DNA of 64,000 bases from Pseudanabaena sp. PCC 6802 (GTDB lineage Bacteria > Cyanobacteriota > Cyanobacteriia > Pseudanabaenales > Pseudanabaenaceae). Both the position numbers and the translations under genes were made by a program. Shown here one piece after another: positions 38,544-47,033 of this stretch. The stretch covers positions 3,096,868 through 3,160,867 of the forward strand of contig NZ_KB235914.1 in assembly GCF_000332175.1 (NCBI RefSeq), read 5' to 3'. Positions within the stretch are counted from its first letter, which is position 1, and every line of letters begins with the position of its first letter. Under the pieces are notes generated by a model. That model was not told the origin of the DNA. It saw only the letters and a list, made by a program, of their open reading frames with translations, and did not search any database.

Positions 38544-40114
38544 GGCGTGACTCCCTTCGTTTCATCATTCTTATCTGCCTTATCTGCCTTGTCTGCGATT
38601 TCTCTAGACTTATCCTGAAGCTGTGCGGTGGATTTGCCAAAAGCCTTCACGCCGTACAATTCTGGTTTGCGGAAATCGGGATTGCTGATTACCGCCAGTA
38701 GAAGAGCGCGGCTGCAGGTAATTGCAGTGAACATGCTCACTGCCACGCCAACTGCTAAGGTAACCGCAAAACCCTTGACCAGACCTGAACCCAACCAGAA
38801 TAGGGCAGCACAAGAGATGAGGGTTGTGATGTTGCTATCCAAAATACTTGCCCAAGCACGGTTAAATCCTGCTTCTACAGACTTGTAGAGCGTTCTACCC
38901 GCTAGTAATTCCTCGCGCGTGCGCTCGAAAATCAGCACGTTGGCATCGACCGCAATCCCAATACTGAGAATATAGCCAGCGATGCCTGGTAGAGTGAGGG
39001 TTACGCCTAATAGACTGAACAGGGCGAAAGTGATAATCGAGTACACGATCAAGGCAATGTCTGCCACCATGCCTGGAACGCGGTAATAGGCGACCATAAA
39101 CACCAACACCAGAAGCAACCCGCCTACACCAGCATAGATACTGCTCTGCACGCTATCAGCACCCAGCGTAGCTCCCACTGTATAGTTTTCCACAATCTTG
39201 ACTGGTACGGGTAAGGCTCCTGCTCGCAGTTGCAGTGCTAAGGTAGTTGCCTCTTGAATGGTGGTTCTCATTTCGATCCTGCCGCCACCACCGGTAATGC
39301 CTTTGCCTTGAAATTCCACTGGGACGATTGGAGAACTAATCAGTTTATCATCCAGGAATATACCAATGCTGCGACCTGTACCGCCAAGTTCCCCAGTCAT
39401 TTTGGCAAATAACTCGCCACCGCGCTCGTCAAATGCCAGGCTGACATCCCAACTAGATTGAGTTTGATCTGTGGGTGTAGCGAATGCATCCTTGAGGCGT
39501 TCCCCTGTCAGCCCTGTGGAAGCAAATAAGTTCTCAATGTTTTCTCTATTCTTTTTGACTTCAGCAGCGATTTTGGCGATCGCTTCTTCTCTCTTTTGGA
39601 AATCCTCATCGAATTTAGTTAGTGCTTCTTTATCTCCAGCTTGTTCCAACTCCGCTCTTTTCTTCGCGATCGCATCTCGATCGAGCGAGCCAAGTACCGA
39701 CTGTTGAATTTGGAGATTCTGACTTTCCTGTCGCCTGACTAGAAATTCACCCTCAGTTCCTGGTTTTTGCTGGCGGAATTCTAGCTGCGCCGTTGTGCCA
39801 ATCACCTTTTCTGCCTGAGCCGTGTCATTAACTCCCGGTAGTTGCACTAGCAAGCGATCGTCACCGCTAATCTGCACCGATGCCTCTGATACCCCTAAAC
39901 CGTTAATGCGTTGTTCGACTACAAACTTAGCAGCTTCCAGGTTTTTGGGCGTAATCTGGTTAATGCCCCGCTTGGGGTTAGGTTCTGCCTGTAGGGTAAT
40001 CAGCGCCCCCCCGCGCAGGTCTAAGCCCAAACGGGGCGGGTGGGTGGCAATCCAGTAGACAGAGGCAAGTACGAGTGCCAGAATTATGGTGAGCAGTCGG
40101 CTTTGTTTACCCAT
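38540..40114 (-). CDS. secD: Protein translocase subunit SecD
   Basis: A 524-residue partner of SecF. The N-terminal helix leads to HPPRLGLDLRGGALITLQAE (the D-L-R-G-G motif) and a large periplasmic or lumenal domain with a glutamate-rich coiled insertion (about residues 155-205). The C-terminal half has six membrane helices with SIGIAVDANVLIFERTREEL, the conserved proton-relay segment. In cyanobacteria SecDF can serve both plasma and thylakoid membranes. Overlap of four bases with secF shows translational coupling. Confidence 0.95.
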   Translation of the reverse strand: MGKQSRLLTIILALVLASVYWIATHPPRLGLDLRGGALITLQAEPNPKRGINQITPKNLEAAKFVVEQRINGLGVSEASVQISGDDRLLVQLPGVNDTAQAEKVIGTTAQLEFRQQKPGTEGEFLVRRQESQNLQIQQSVLGSLDRDAIAKKRAELEQAGDKEALTKFDEDFQKREEAIAKIAAEVKKNRENIENLFASTGLTGERLKDAFATPTDQTQSSWDVSLAFDERGGELFAKMTGELGGTGRSIGIFLDDKLISSPIVPVEFQGKGITGGGGRIEMRTTIQEATTLALQLRAGALPVPVKIVENYTVGATLGADSVQSSIYAGVGGLLLVLVFMVAYYRVPGMVADIALIVYSIITFALFSLLGVTLTLPGIAGYILSIGIAVDANVLIFERTREELLAGRTLYKSVEAGFNRAWASILDSNITTLISCAALFWLGSGLVKGFAVTLAVGVAVSMFTAITCSRALLLAVISNPDFRKPELYGVKAFGKSTAQLQDKSREIADKADKADKNDETKGVTP

Positions 40115-40222
40115 ATGCGGTTATTGTTTCCATCCTGGTTAGTTGAGGCAGTTAGTCAGAGCATAGAGTTTTTGGGACAACTGCCATCATAACGCACACC
40201 GTCTCCCTGGTATTTGGTTCTG

Positions 40223-41218
40223 TTAAATCCCCGCATGACCCATGGCAATGCCCGCTACCAGCATACCGATGACCAGAAAAGGCTGGGCGCTAGCTTGGTA
40301 TTTCACGTCATTTTTGAGCGGGTCGCGCAGGAAGTACATATCCTGAAATGTAATTTGGGGAATCACTAGCAGTAAGAGCAGGCTGGCAAGTAGCTGTTCG
40401 CCAACAAACACCAGATAAACGGCAATACCGATTTGGAAAACATCAATCATTGTGGCGGAAATTAAGGCGGCTGTTTCAACGCCAAACATCACGGGCAGCG
40501 ATTTTAACCCAAGAGCGCGATCGCCTTCAACACTCTTAAAGTCATTCACCACCGCAATCCCCAGACCTGCCAAACTATAAAACAGCGTCAGTGCTACTAC
40601 TGTCCAGTTCAATTCGCCAAACAAGGCGTGTCCCGCCCACCAGGGTAGGGCGATGTAGCTAGCCCCGAGGGCATAGTTACCCAACCAACCATTTTGCTTG
40701 AGCTTCAGAGGCGGCGCAGAATAAATAAAGGAAACGAAAGAGCCGCCGATCGCCAGAGCGGTCATAATCGGAAAATCGTGCCCGGCCCACAGATCCAGCC
40801 CAAATGCGACAGCCAGACCCGCCAATAACAAAATCCAGATTTGGGAGATCGCTTGCTGGAGAGGGATAGCACCTGAGGGAATGGGGCGATAGGGTTCGTT
40901 AATGGCATCGATCTCGCGATCGTAAAAGTCGTTCATGGTTTGGGTATAGCCAGCTAGCAACGGCCCCGACATCAGCATACAAGCAGCGGCGATCGCCACA
41001 TTTTCCAACGTCCAGGTGTAGTTACCAGATGAAGCCGCCCCGCACACTACCCCCCAGATCAGCGGAATCCAGGTAATTGGCTTCATGAGTTGCAGGCGGA
41101 TTTTCCAGATGGAAGTTTCTTGCACGTCGGCACCTTTCATACCAAGCATTTGTCGGGTACGGGCGCTATTACTCATTTCAGTTGTTTCAGGAGCGATTTC
41201 AGGTGATGGGGCTGACAT
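40223..41218 (-). CDS. chlG: Chlorophyll synthase ChlG
   Basis: A 331-residue UbiA-superfamily prenyltransferase that esterifies chlorophyllide with phytyl or geranylgeranyl diphosphate. MKPITWIPLIWGVVCGAASS is the family start; NDFYDREIDAINEPYRPIPS is the first Asp-rich prenyl diphosphate site, and NDFKSVEGDRALGLKSLPVM the second. About nine membrane helices. Located in thylakoid or plasma membrane and known to partner with HliD and YidC. Start at 41218 preceded by no strong ribosome-binding site. Confidence 0.97.
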   Translation of the reverse strand: MSAPSPEIAPETTEMSNSARTRQMLGMKGADVQETSIWKIRLQLMKPITWIPLIWGVVCGAASSGNYTWTLENVAIAAACMLMSGPLLAGYTQTMNDFYDREIDAINEPYRPIPSGAIPLQQAISQIWILLLAGLAVAFGLDLWAGHDFPIMTALAIGGSFVSFIYSAPPLKLKQNGWLGNYALGASYIALPWWAGHALFGELNWTVVALTLFYSLAGLGIAVVNDFKSVEGDRALGLKSLPVMFGVETAALISATMIDVFQIGIAVYLVFVGEQLLASLLLLLVIPQITFQDMYFLRDPLKNDVKYQASAQPFLVIGMLVAGIAMGHAGI

Positions 41219-41335
41219 TGGTTTGCTTATTTTGTCTAGATTACAAGTGGTAAACTCACGTACCTTTATACTCTTTAATACTCTAGTATGCCAGGATGCC
41301 TAATGTCCTGCCTTCTTACTCCCTGCTAGCGAGAT

Positions 41336-41791
41336 ATGCCAGACAATCCTTCCAGTCTTGATGCCGTGTTAGTCGCCCTGGAAACTGAACCACTGAGCGC
41401 AGCCCTGCTCGAGCTAAATACGTTTGCTGAGGCTAGCGGGCAGGTGGAGTTATGCCAGTGGGCGATCGCTGAATTACATGGCTATTCAGGTAACGAAACC
41501 TATCCCAGTTACCGCAACTTATCTTTGCAATATTTCGATGGGGGAGGACAAGCTATTCCAAGTCTGAGCGAGCAATATGGTAGTTGGCCCGTATTAAATG
41601 GCGTGCAGCAGTTAGAGTTGCAGATCAAGCACGGATTGACCATCAAGCCACCCCCCGAAGTACTCGATTTTCTCTCTCAAGCCTGCGATCGCCAGGTATT
41701 TGGCGGACACGTAAATCCCGAAACCCTACAACAACTACTTGCTGCAATCCGCACAGAAGCAATAAATAGATTGGGAGTTATAAGTCGTTAG
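41336..41791 (+). CDS. AbiTii-domain-like protein, 151 aa
   Basis: A small acidic protein. Residues 10-75 (SAALLELNTFAEASGQVELC, then QWAIAELHGY followed by PSYRNLSL) fit the AbiTii domain: a helix, W-x(3)-EL-x-GY, and a P-x-Y-R strand. AbiTii occurs in phage-resistance-related proteins but also in proteins of unknown function. No other domain is visible and the neighbours are pigment-synthesis genes, so a defence role is unsupported by context. Confidence 0.5.
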   Translation: MPDNPSSLDAVLVALETEPLSAALLELNTFAEASGQVELCQWAIAELHGYSGNETYPSYRNLSLQYFDGGGQAIPSLSEQYGSWPVLNGVQQLELQIKHGLTIKPPPEVLDFLSQACDRQVFGGHVNPETLQQLLAAIRTEAINRLGVISR

Positions 41792-41902
41792 CAACTCATT
41801 GCATTTTCGCGTCTGCCTAACCCTCCGTTTTGCCTATAGTTCGGCAACGCTGCTCCTAAAATTATTGCTATATTTGCTGGTGGAGCCACATGAGAATCGC
41901 TA

Positions 41903-41935
41903 AATCTGTAACTAATCTGTAACTAATCTGTAACT
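41903..41935. repeat. Tandem repeat AATCTGTAACT x 3
   Basis: Three perfect 11-bp units (AATCTGTAACT) directly abut the left end of the 113-bp MITE-like element. A seven-base heptamer repeat of this kind is a frequent cyanobacterial feature; here copy number could vary between strains. Confidence 0.9.
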
Positions 41936-41936
41936 A

Positions 41937-42049
41937 ATACCAATTTAAATTGTTGTGGTTACGGATGGGGGGTGGGGGCGTTGCCCCCACGAAGGGGTTC
42001 CACCCCTTCACCCCGTTCGATCTGTCGTGTTTACTGTTTAAATTAGTAT
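41937..42049. mobile_element. 113-bp MITE-like element, ATACCAATTTAAA family, copy 1
   Basis: Left end ATACCAATTTAAATTGTTG, right end TTTACTGTTTAAATTAGTAT; outer 13 bases are inverted repeats with one mismatch. The core is TGGGGGCGTTGCCCCCA and AGGGGTTCCACCCCT. It ends nine bases before the ATG of the UbiA-like gene and supplies a TATAAAT at its junction, so it may influence that gene's promoter. The second copy is at 49628-49784. Confidence 0.85.
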
Positions 42050-42057
42050 AAATACTT

Positions 42058-42954
42058 ATGACGACTGCTGAGCCTGCATATTCTGAATCTACATTTAGCC
42101 AGATCGTGCGCTTACTCCGTTGGCATAAGCCAGCGGGTAGGCTGATCCTAGCGATCCCAGCTCTCTGGTCTTTGGTGCTGGCAGCGAGAACGCAGAGCCA
42201 GTTGCCGCCATTGGATCTACTAGCCGTAGTTATAGTTGGCTCCCTTGCTACCAGTGCCGCAGGTTGCGTCATTAACGATCTGTGGGATCGCGATATTGAC
42301 GTGCAAGTAGAACGCACAAAAACTCGTCCCCTCGCGGCCAAATCGCTCTCAATTAAAGTAGGTATTGCGGTGCTGGCAGTAGCTGCGATCTGTGCTTTTT
42401 TACTGGCTACTTACCTCAATCCCCTTAGTTTTAGCCTGTGCTTTGCTGCCGTGCCCGTCATTGCGATCTATCCCGCCTGCAAGCGTGTTTTCCCTTTACC
42501 CCAGCTCGTCCTGGCGATCGCCTGGGGATTTGCCGTGCTAATTCCCTGGGCGGCGCTGATCGGTAAGCTAGACGTGCATACCTGGGGGCTATGGGGCGCA
42601 ACAGTCGCGTGGACGATGGGCTTCGATACGGTCTATGCCATGAGCGATCGCGCCGACGATCTGCGAGTGGGCGTGAAATCGAGCGCTATTTTCTTTGGGG
42701 ATTATGTAGTGGGCGCGATCGCATTATTTTTCGCCCTTACAACTGCCCTATTACTATGGCTGGGTTGGGATCTGCAATTAGGTTACATTTACCTGCTTAC
42801 CTGCGCGATCGCCGCTGTAGTCTGGCTGTGGCAGTGCGTGCAACTAAGTCAGCCCGAGCCAGCACCTGATATATATCAACGTATTTTTGGGCAGAATGTG
42901 GCGATCGGTTTTACGGTGTTAGCGGGTATGTTAAGCGCAATGCTTGTCAGATAG
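42058..42954 (+). CDS. UbiA-family 4-hydroxybenzoate prenyltransferase (plastoquinone pathway type)
   Basis: A 298-residue membrane prenyltransferase. It shows VRLLRWHKPAGRLILAIPAL then, at about residue 78, NDLWDRDIDVQVERTKTRPL (first Asp-rich motif NDxxDxxxD), and DTVYAMSDRADDLRVGVKSS (second motif). This is the sequence type assigned in cyanobacteria to the 4-hydroxybenzoate solanesyltransferase of plastoquinone synthesis (slr0926 type). About eight hydrophobic helices. The 113-bp MITE ends immediately before it. Confidence 0.88.
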   Translation: MTTAEPAYSESTFSQIVRLLRWHKPAGRLILAIPALWSLVLAARTQSQLPPLDLLAVVIVGSLATSAAGCVINDLWDRDIDVQVERTKTRPLAAKSLSIKVGIAVLAVAAICAFLLATYLNPLSFSLCFAAVPVIAIYPACKRVFPLPQLVLAIAWGFAVLIPWAALIGKLDVHTWGLWGATVAWTMGFDTVYAMSDRADDLRVGVKSSAIFFGDYVVGAIALFFALTTALLLWLGWDLQLGYIYLLTCAIAAVVWLWQCVQLSQPEPAPDIYQRIFGQNVAIGFTVLAGMLSAMLVR

Positions 42955-43137
42955 TAACCAATAAAAGTTACTACTGAACAGTATGCCAAGCACGCAAGTC
43001 TTTAACTGTTAATTAGTCAGCAGTTGTGCCTGGAGGTATACCAAAACTTAAGCTTTTGGTAACGTTTTAAGCCAAAAGATGCAGTTAAGCTACTTAGTGG
43101 TTCTGTTAAGATCAATTTGAGTTAACTTAGAAAACCT

Positions 43138-43362
43138 ATGACGACTAACATTCAAGAAAAAATCCAAGAAGAACTTCAAGGCGCTCGCGAAGCTTGCGAA
43201 GCTAACGGCCCTGGTTCAAAGGAATGCGCAGCCGCTTGGGACGCGGTAGAAGAATTGCAAGCTGAAGCTTCTCACCAGAAGCAAGAAAAGGGTAAGAACT
43301 CACTGCAACAGTACTGCGATGACAATCCAGATGCGGCTGAGTGCCGAATCTATGAAGACTAA
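43138..43362 (+). CDS. cp12: CP12, redox switch of the Calvin cycle
   Basis: A 74-residue intrinsically disordered protein that joins GAPDH and phosphoribulokinase into an inactive complex in the dark. Both cysteine pairs are present: CEANGPGSKEC in the N-terminal half and CDDNPDAAECRIYED at the C-terminus, the GAPDH-docking end. The AWDAVEELQAEASH signature segment is intact. Isolated gene. A hairpin (AGATCGACTA 43373-43382 with TAGTCGATCT 43394-43403) follows the stop. Confidence 0.97.
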   Translation: MTTNIQEKIQEELQGAREACEANGPGSKECAAAWDAVEELQAEASHQKQEKGKNSLQQYCDDNPDAAECRIYED

Positions 43363-43441
43363 ACAGTCTTCTAGATCGACTAAATAAATTCTCTAGTCGA
43401 TCTTAAAGTCTATCAAATGCGGTTTTGGGAGTAGGTTGCAT

Positions 43442-44203
43442 ATGGCAATTATTTCGCTTAAGGCTTGGTATGTGCCTGAATACGAGCCATTGCGATCGCT
43501 CTCAGATCGTCCCCACGACCTCAGGTTAGCTAAAAATAGTCTGCTTAAGTCTGCTTTGCGCGCAGATTTTCTAGATGAGATTGAAGTTGTAAGTAGTTCG
43601 GAATGGTTTCAACGTTACCTGGGGGGGGATACCGTTGAGTTCTACATTGAAGGTAGCGGTAGTTACGTTATCTCTAATATCGATTTAATTAGCCACGAGA
43701 TATATTTCACCAAACACGACACCTTCGTAAACCTGGAACCGACAGTATTTTTCAGCTATCAAACTCAGCGTGCCGACACCAGCGATATTATCCGCGAAGC
43801 TTTAGTAACTAGTATTGACAGTCTAAATAAGAAATCGCGCTTTAGTCTTTCTCTAGAGCAATCTCATCGCATGACCGACCAGCCCATCAAGCTGAATAGC
43901 GCTTTGATGTCTAAGCTGCGGCGCAGTTTGCTGTTTGTGGGAGATGTGAGTCCCATCGCTACGATTGACTCGGAGCCGCCCCAACTCTTGCTCAGCCCGC
44001 AGGTGTGCGTGGAGGTAGGGTATGCCATGCAGGTTAAACGCCTCGATCAGATTCTACTAATTCAAGTGGATGATGGCAATCAAGGGACATTTCCCTTTGA
44101 CTTGCCAGTGTTTCAGCGTCTAGTTGTCAAAGACTACAAATCTTTAGCGAAGCAGTTACCCGAAGCGATCGCCACCCACCTCAGGCGCTTTAATTTGTTC
44201 TAA
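43442..44203 (+). CDS. Conserved cyanobacterial protein with a possible TIR-like C-terminal domain
   Basis: A 253-residue protein that I know only as a conserved hypothetical of cyanobacteria. The N-terminal half (MAIISLKAWYVPEYEPLRSL, then ADFLDEIEVVSSSEWFQRYL and EFYIEGSGSYVISNIDLISH) is a beta-rich domain with no familiar motif. The C-terminal half reads LLFVGDVSPIATID, then LLLSPQVCVEVGYAMQVKRL and FPFDLPVFQRLVVKDYKSL. The pattern 'V-x-V/I-E-x-GYA...ILL' followed by 'FPFDL' resembles nucleotide-binding TIR-like domains, where the glutamate is catalytic. No partner defence gene is adjacent, so signalling or a housekeeping role is equally possible. Confidence 0.5.
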   Translation: MAIISLKAWYVPEYEPLRSLSDRPHDLRLAKNSLLKSALRADFLDEIEVVSSSEWFQRYLGGDTVEFYIEGSGSYVISNIDLISHEIYFTKHDTFVNLEPTVFFSYQTQRADTSDIIREALVTSIDSLNKKSRFSLSLEQSHRMTDQPIKLNSALMSKLRRSLLFVGDVSPIATIDSEPPQLLLSPQVCVEVGYAMQVKRLDQILLIQVDDGNQGTFPFDLPVFQRLVVKDYKSLAKQLPEAIATHLRRFNLF

Positions 44204-44471
44204 TTTGTTATAGCTTTGACTAATTTTCGCTAGATTTGACTGATATGTAACGAAGAGTACATAATTTTAAGCCGTAAAATTGCACTATAGAGTGTATGCG
44301 CAGTTTCTAGTTCAATGAACGCGTTACCCATTTTGTCCTACCCAGCAACGTGCTTGATATGGCAGCCAGTTCAAAAGCCCCGTTCCGAGACGCTTATGGG
44401 GGATTTGGCATATCGAGCAGCGATGCTTTTTTCTAAGGTTCAGGCTGATATTGGTTTGTTACCCCCCTTCC

Positions 44472-44670
44472 TCAGAGTCTGCGCAGGCAGACTTTGTTTG
44501 TGTAGCCGCGACTTCTAGTCGCCAGGCAATATAGCAATCACAAATGATTTGTGAAAAAGAGGGTGTGGGGGCTGCGCCCCCACGCAGGGGTTCTACCCCT
44601 GCACCCCGTTCATATAATGATTTACGATCGCTATATTAGGGATAATTAACGCGTAACGCGGATTTGATAT
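44472..44670. repeat. Dispersed repeat, 'GCGCAGGC' family, copy 3, split by an inserted element
   Basis: GAGTCTGCGCAGGCAGACTT to TCTAGTCGCCAGGCAA matches the left part of 4921-5010. AGGGATAATTAACGCG to GGATTTGATATG (from 44638) matches the right part. The two halves are interrupted by 44530-44635. Removing the insertion and one TA gives the uninterrupted structure seen at 4975-4990. Confidence 0.85.
44532..44633. mobile_element. 102-bp MITE-like element with TA target duplication
   Basis: It starts TAGCAATCACAAATGATTTG and ends ATGATTTACGATCGCTA; the ends are imperfect inverted repeats. TA flanks both sides (44530-44531 and 44634-44635). TA duplication is the habit of IS630/Tc1-mariner elements, so such a transposase could have moved it. 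The core GTGGGGGCTGCGCCCCCAC and CAGGGGTTCTACCCCTG is shared with other families here. Confidence 0.85.
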
Positions 44671-44913
44671 GAGCGCGCAAATCGGGTAGGAAGACATCGG
44701 CGATCTCGCTATTGAAGATGCTCTTATGTTAAAGAAAATTGGGGTTCTGGGTAACATCAGCTTAAAAATATCAATTCTTAATCAATAAGAAGATAGAACT
44801 CAGACACTTGAATGCTAAAGCCTTAATCCCCTTCGTGGGAGGTTGAGAGGAATCGACCTGTGCAGCTTTCGATCCATAAATTTCAACGATGAACTCCAAA
44901 CAGTCTTACAAAT

Positions 44914-45852
44914 ATGATGGCAAAGCATAAAAGAACAGTTCTGATCGCACACCAAGATCTGCAACAAGGTAAAGCCTGGAAGGCTGCTTTAGAGACTCAG
45001 GATGTGAGTATAAACCAGGTAGAAACGCATGTTGAGATCGCCGACCTCCTCGATACCATGAAGAGGCTGCAAATTTCTTTACCAGATCTAATTCTCATAG
45101 ATATTGGGATTAAAAGTCGCCCTCCTGGTCGGTTTTCTGAATGTCCCCAAGCTGAAACGGTATGCCGCTGGATCTGGAAAAACCAGGTGGAGACTAAAGT
45201 TGTTGTTCTTAGCCCTAAGTTAGAACAGATCTCAGACATCGAACGTGGGTGGGCGAAGCGACGAGGCGCTATTGATGTCTTACCTAAGCTTTATCAAGAG
45301 AATTTCATGGCGAACATCCAAACGATTGCTGATATTTTGGTATGCGATTTTCTGCCCGACCCCCTCCAATTAGTCGCGAGCCGCTTATTGCCGTTGGCAA
45401 GCATGAAGCTTAGGGACATCGACACGCCAGCATTTGAGCCACTTCCAATTGAAGCTCAGCTTGAAGCTCAGCAGTTGAGCGGAAAAGATATGGAGAAAGT
45501 GGAAGATCGAGAACGCTTTGAAATCCAGTCCGATGAAAGCGATCGCGATGAAGCAACTGTAATTGCATATCAGGATGCGAAGATTCATACTAGCGAAATA
45601 TCAGATACAAAACCAGAACTGCCAGCATCCGATCGATCTGCCTCTCCGCCGCAGTCGAGCGCAGCCGATATGGCCGATCCAACAGCGATCGTATATAGAG
45701 GCGTTAAGATGCGCACAAGCCAACTGCCGGGAGGCGTGGAACCACCTCCAATGCCGGACGAGCGGCCTGCTTCCCCACAGCGATCGGTTACGGATGACGA
45801 TGATGAGGATGTAATTATTTATCGAGGAGTGAGAATGAAAAAAATTAGATAA
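44914..45852 (+). CDS. Receiver-domain protein with C-terminal YRG repeats
   Basis: A 312-residue protein. Residues about 6-135 have a CheY-like receiver: RTVLIAHQDLQQGKAWKAAL, then LPDLILIDIGIKSRPPGR with the phospho-acceptor-type aspartate, and KVVVLSPKLEQIS. The acidic pair after beta-1 is poorly conserved (AHQD), so phosphorylation is uncertain. The C-terminal half is low-complexity, with three related motifs: ATVIAYQDAKIHTSE, TAIVYRGVKMRTSQ and VIIYRGVRMKK, the last at the very end. The YRGVxM(R/K) motif resembles the DUF4278-type short motif seen in cyanobacteria. It converges on the coiled-coil/ParA pair. Confidence 0.7.
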   Translation: MMAKHKRTVLIAHQDLQQGKAWKAALETQDVSINQVETHVEIADLLDTMKRLQISLPDLILIDIGIKSRPPGRFSECPQAETVCRWIWKNQVETKVVVLSPKLEQISDIERGWAKRRGAIDVLPKLYQENFMANIQTIADILVCDFLPDPLQLVASRLLPLASMKLRDIDTPAFEPLPIEAQLEAQQLSGKDMEKVEDRERFEIQSDESDRDEATVIAYQDAKIHTSEISDTKPELPASDRSASPPQSSAADMADPTAIVYRGVKMRTSQLPGGVEPPPMPDERPASPQRSVTDDDDEDVIIYRGVRMKKIR

Positions 45853-45899
45853 TTACTATCCTCTATCCTCGATCGGACGCTATTGCACAACGGTTTCTA

Positions 45900-47033
45900 T
45901 TACCTTTGACGGACGAGAAATGACGGCAAGTCAATCTTATTATTGCCAGGGCTGCGCGACTCTTTGGCCTTTGCGATCGTCGGCGAAGCTGGTTTACTAC
46001 TACCGATCGCTTCAGAACGAGTTTCGGAGCGCACAGGAATTTCAGGCACCGGTAGAGCTGTCTTTGTCTGCAAGTCTTCCATGACATCAGGCTCTTTAGA
46101 CTGCTCTAGGAACCGATCTAGAGTGCTGCTGAGCTGCATAGCATGACGCTGGTGTCCTAAAGCTTTATCCTTCCAATGTTGAATTGCGGCTTCGTACTCT
46201 GCTGTCTGACATGCCTGTTGCAATACCTGCTCTTGCAAATCGTGGATTTGCTGTTCGAGTTCCTGGAGACGAGCTTGAGTTGTGGAGTGCTCTGCTTCTG
46301 CTAGCTGGAGCGATTGCTGCAACCTTGCCTGGACAGAATTTTGTTTGGTGCGTTGAGCTTCCAATTCTTCTTTACATAAATTGGCAATATTTAGCTGCTG
46401 TTGCAGTTGCTGTACGGTTTGCTGACAAATCTGCAATTCCACCAACTCCTTTTGCTTGCCAGAATCAGCCGCATCCACTTGTTGCTGCAACGTCTGTATG
46501 GTTTGCTGTCTGGTTTGCAAGTCTTGTAAAGCCACCTTTAACTCAGCAGCTAATTGCGTTTGTGCTGTTTCCAAGCGATCTTTTTCCACCTGCAATTGCA
46601 AAATCTGGGCTTCGCGATCGGCCAGGATCTGTAAATCCTGCTGGTTGGGTGCGGCCAGACTAGCTAGTAGTTCCTGCTTTTCCTGTTCCCATGCCGCCTG
46701 GTAATATTGCACCATAGACTCAGCTTGTTCGACCTGCGCGGTGAGTGCCTGGACGCGACGATCGCGATCGCTATGCAACTGAGCTATTTCCTGCTCTAGT
46801 AGCTCGATGTATTCGCATTTAGCCTGATATTCCGACTCCCATTTAGCGACATTCTTCTCCAAAATGTCAACCTCCAGGGTTAAAGCTTGCAACTGACGAT
46901 CGCAATCTTCAGTAGAACTAGGCTTGGTTTTTCCCTCTGAAATTTCCGGCTCAGTAGAACCTGTATTTTTTTTCTGCGGCGGTGAATTTTTGGAAGCGGA
47001 GAAAAGGCTCCGAGCCAGATTGGATTCAGACAC
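45900..47033 (-). CDS. Long coiled-coil protein, probable ParA partner
   Basis: A 377-residue protein. Residues 1-55 are disordered and basic/serine-rich (MSESNLARSLFSASKNSPPQ). Residues about 60-300 are a continuous glutamine/leucine-rich coiled coil, for example RQQTIQTLQQQVDAADSGKQ. The tail is disordered and ends with a short conserved-looking IDLPSFLVRQR. Its start overlaps the end of parA by eight bases, so the two are translationally coupled. ParA partners of this style carry a basic N-terminal peptide that stimulates ATPase. A McdB-like carboxysome-positioning role is possible, but the C-terminal tryptophan of McdB is absent. Confidence 0.65.
   Translation of the reverse strand: MSESNLARSLFSASKNSPPQKKNTGSTEPEISEGKTKPSSTEDCDRQLQALTLEVDILEKNVAKWESEYQAKCEYIELLEQEIAQLHSDRDRRVQALTAQVEQAESMVQYYQAAWEQEKQELLASLAAPNQQDLQILADREAQILQLQVEKDRLETAQTQLAAELKVALQDLQTRQQTIQTLQQQVDAADSGKQKELVELQICQQTVQQLQQQLNIANLCKEELEAQRTKQNSVQARLQQSLQLAEAEHSTTQARLQELEQQIHDLQEQVLQQACQTAEYEAAIQHWKDKALGHQRHAMQLSSTLDRFLEQSKEPDVMEDLQTKTALPVPEIPVRSETRSEAIGSSKPASPTIAKAKESRSPGNNKIDLPSFLVRQR

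Larger units (their letters stand above)
44204..44913. other. 710-bp non-coding stretch with a nested repeat
   Basis: No gene. 44472-44670 is a dispersed repeat interrupted by a 102-bp element. The parts before it (44204-44471) and after it (44671-44913) have no recognised feature; a 67-codon frame at 44315 runs into the repeat and has no family. Confidence 0.6.
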
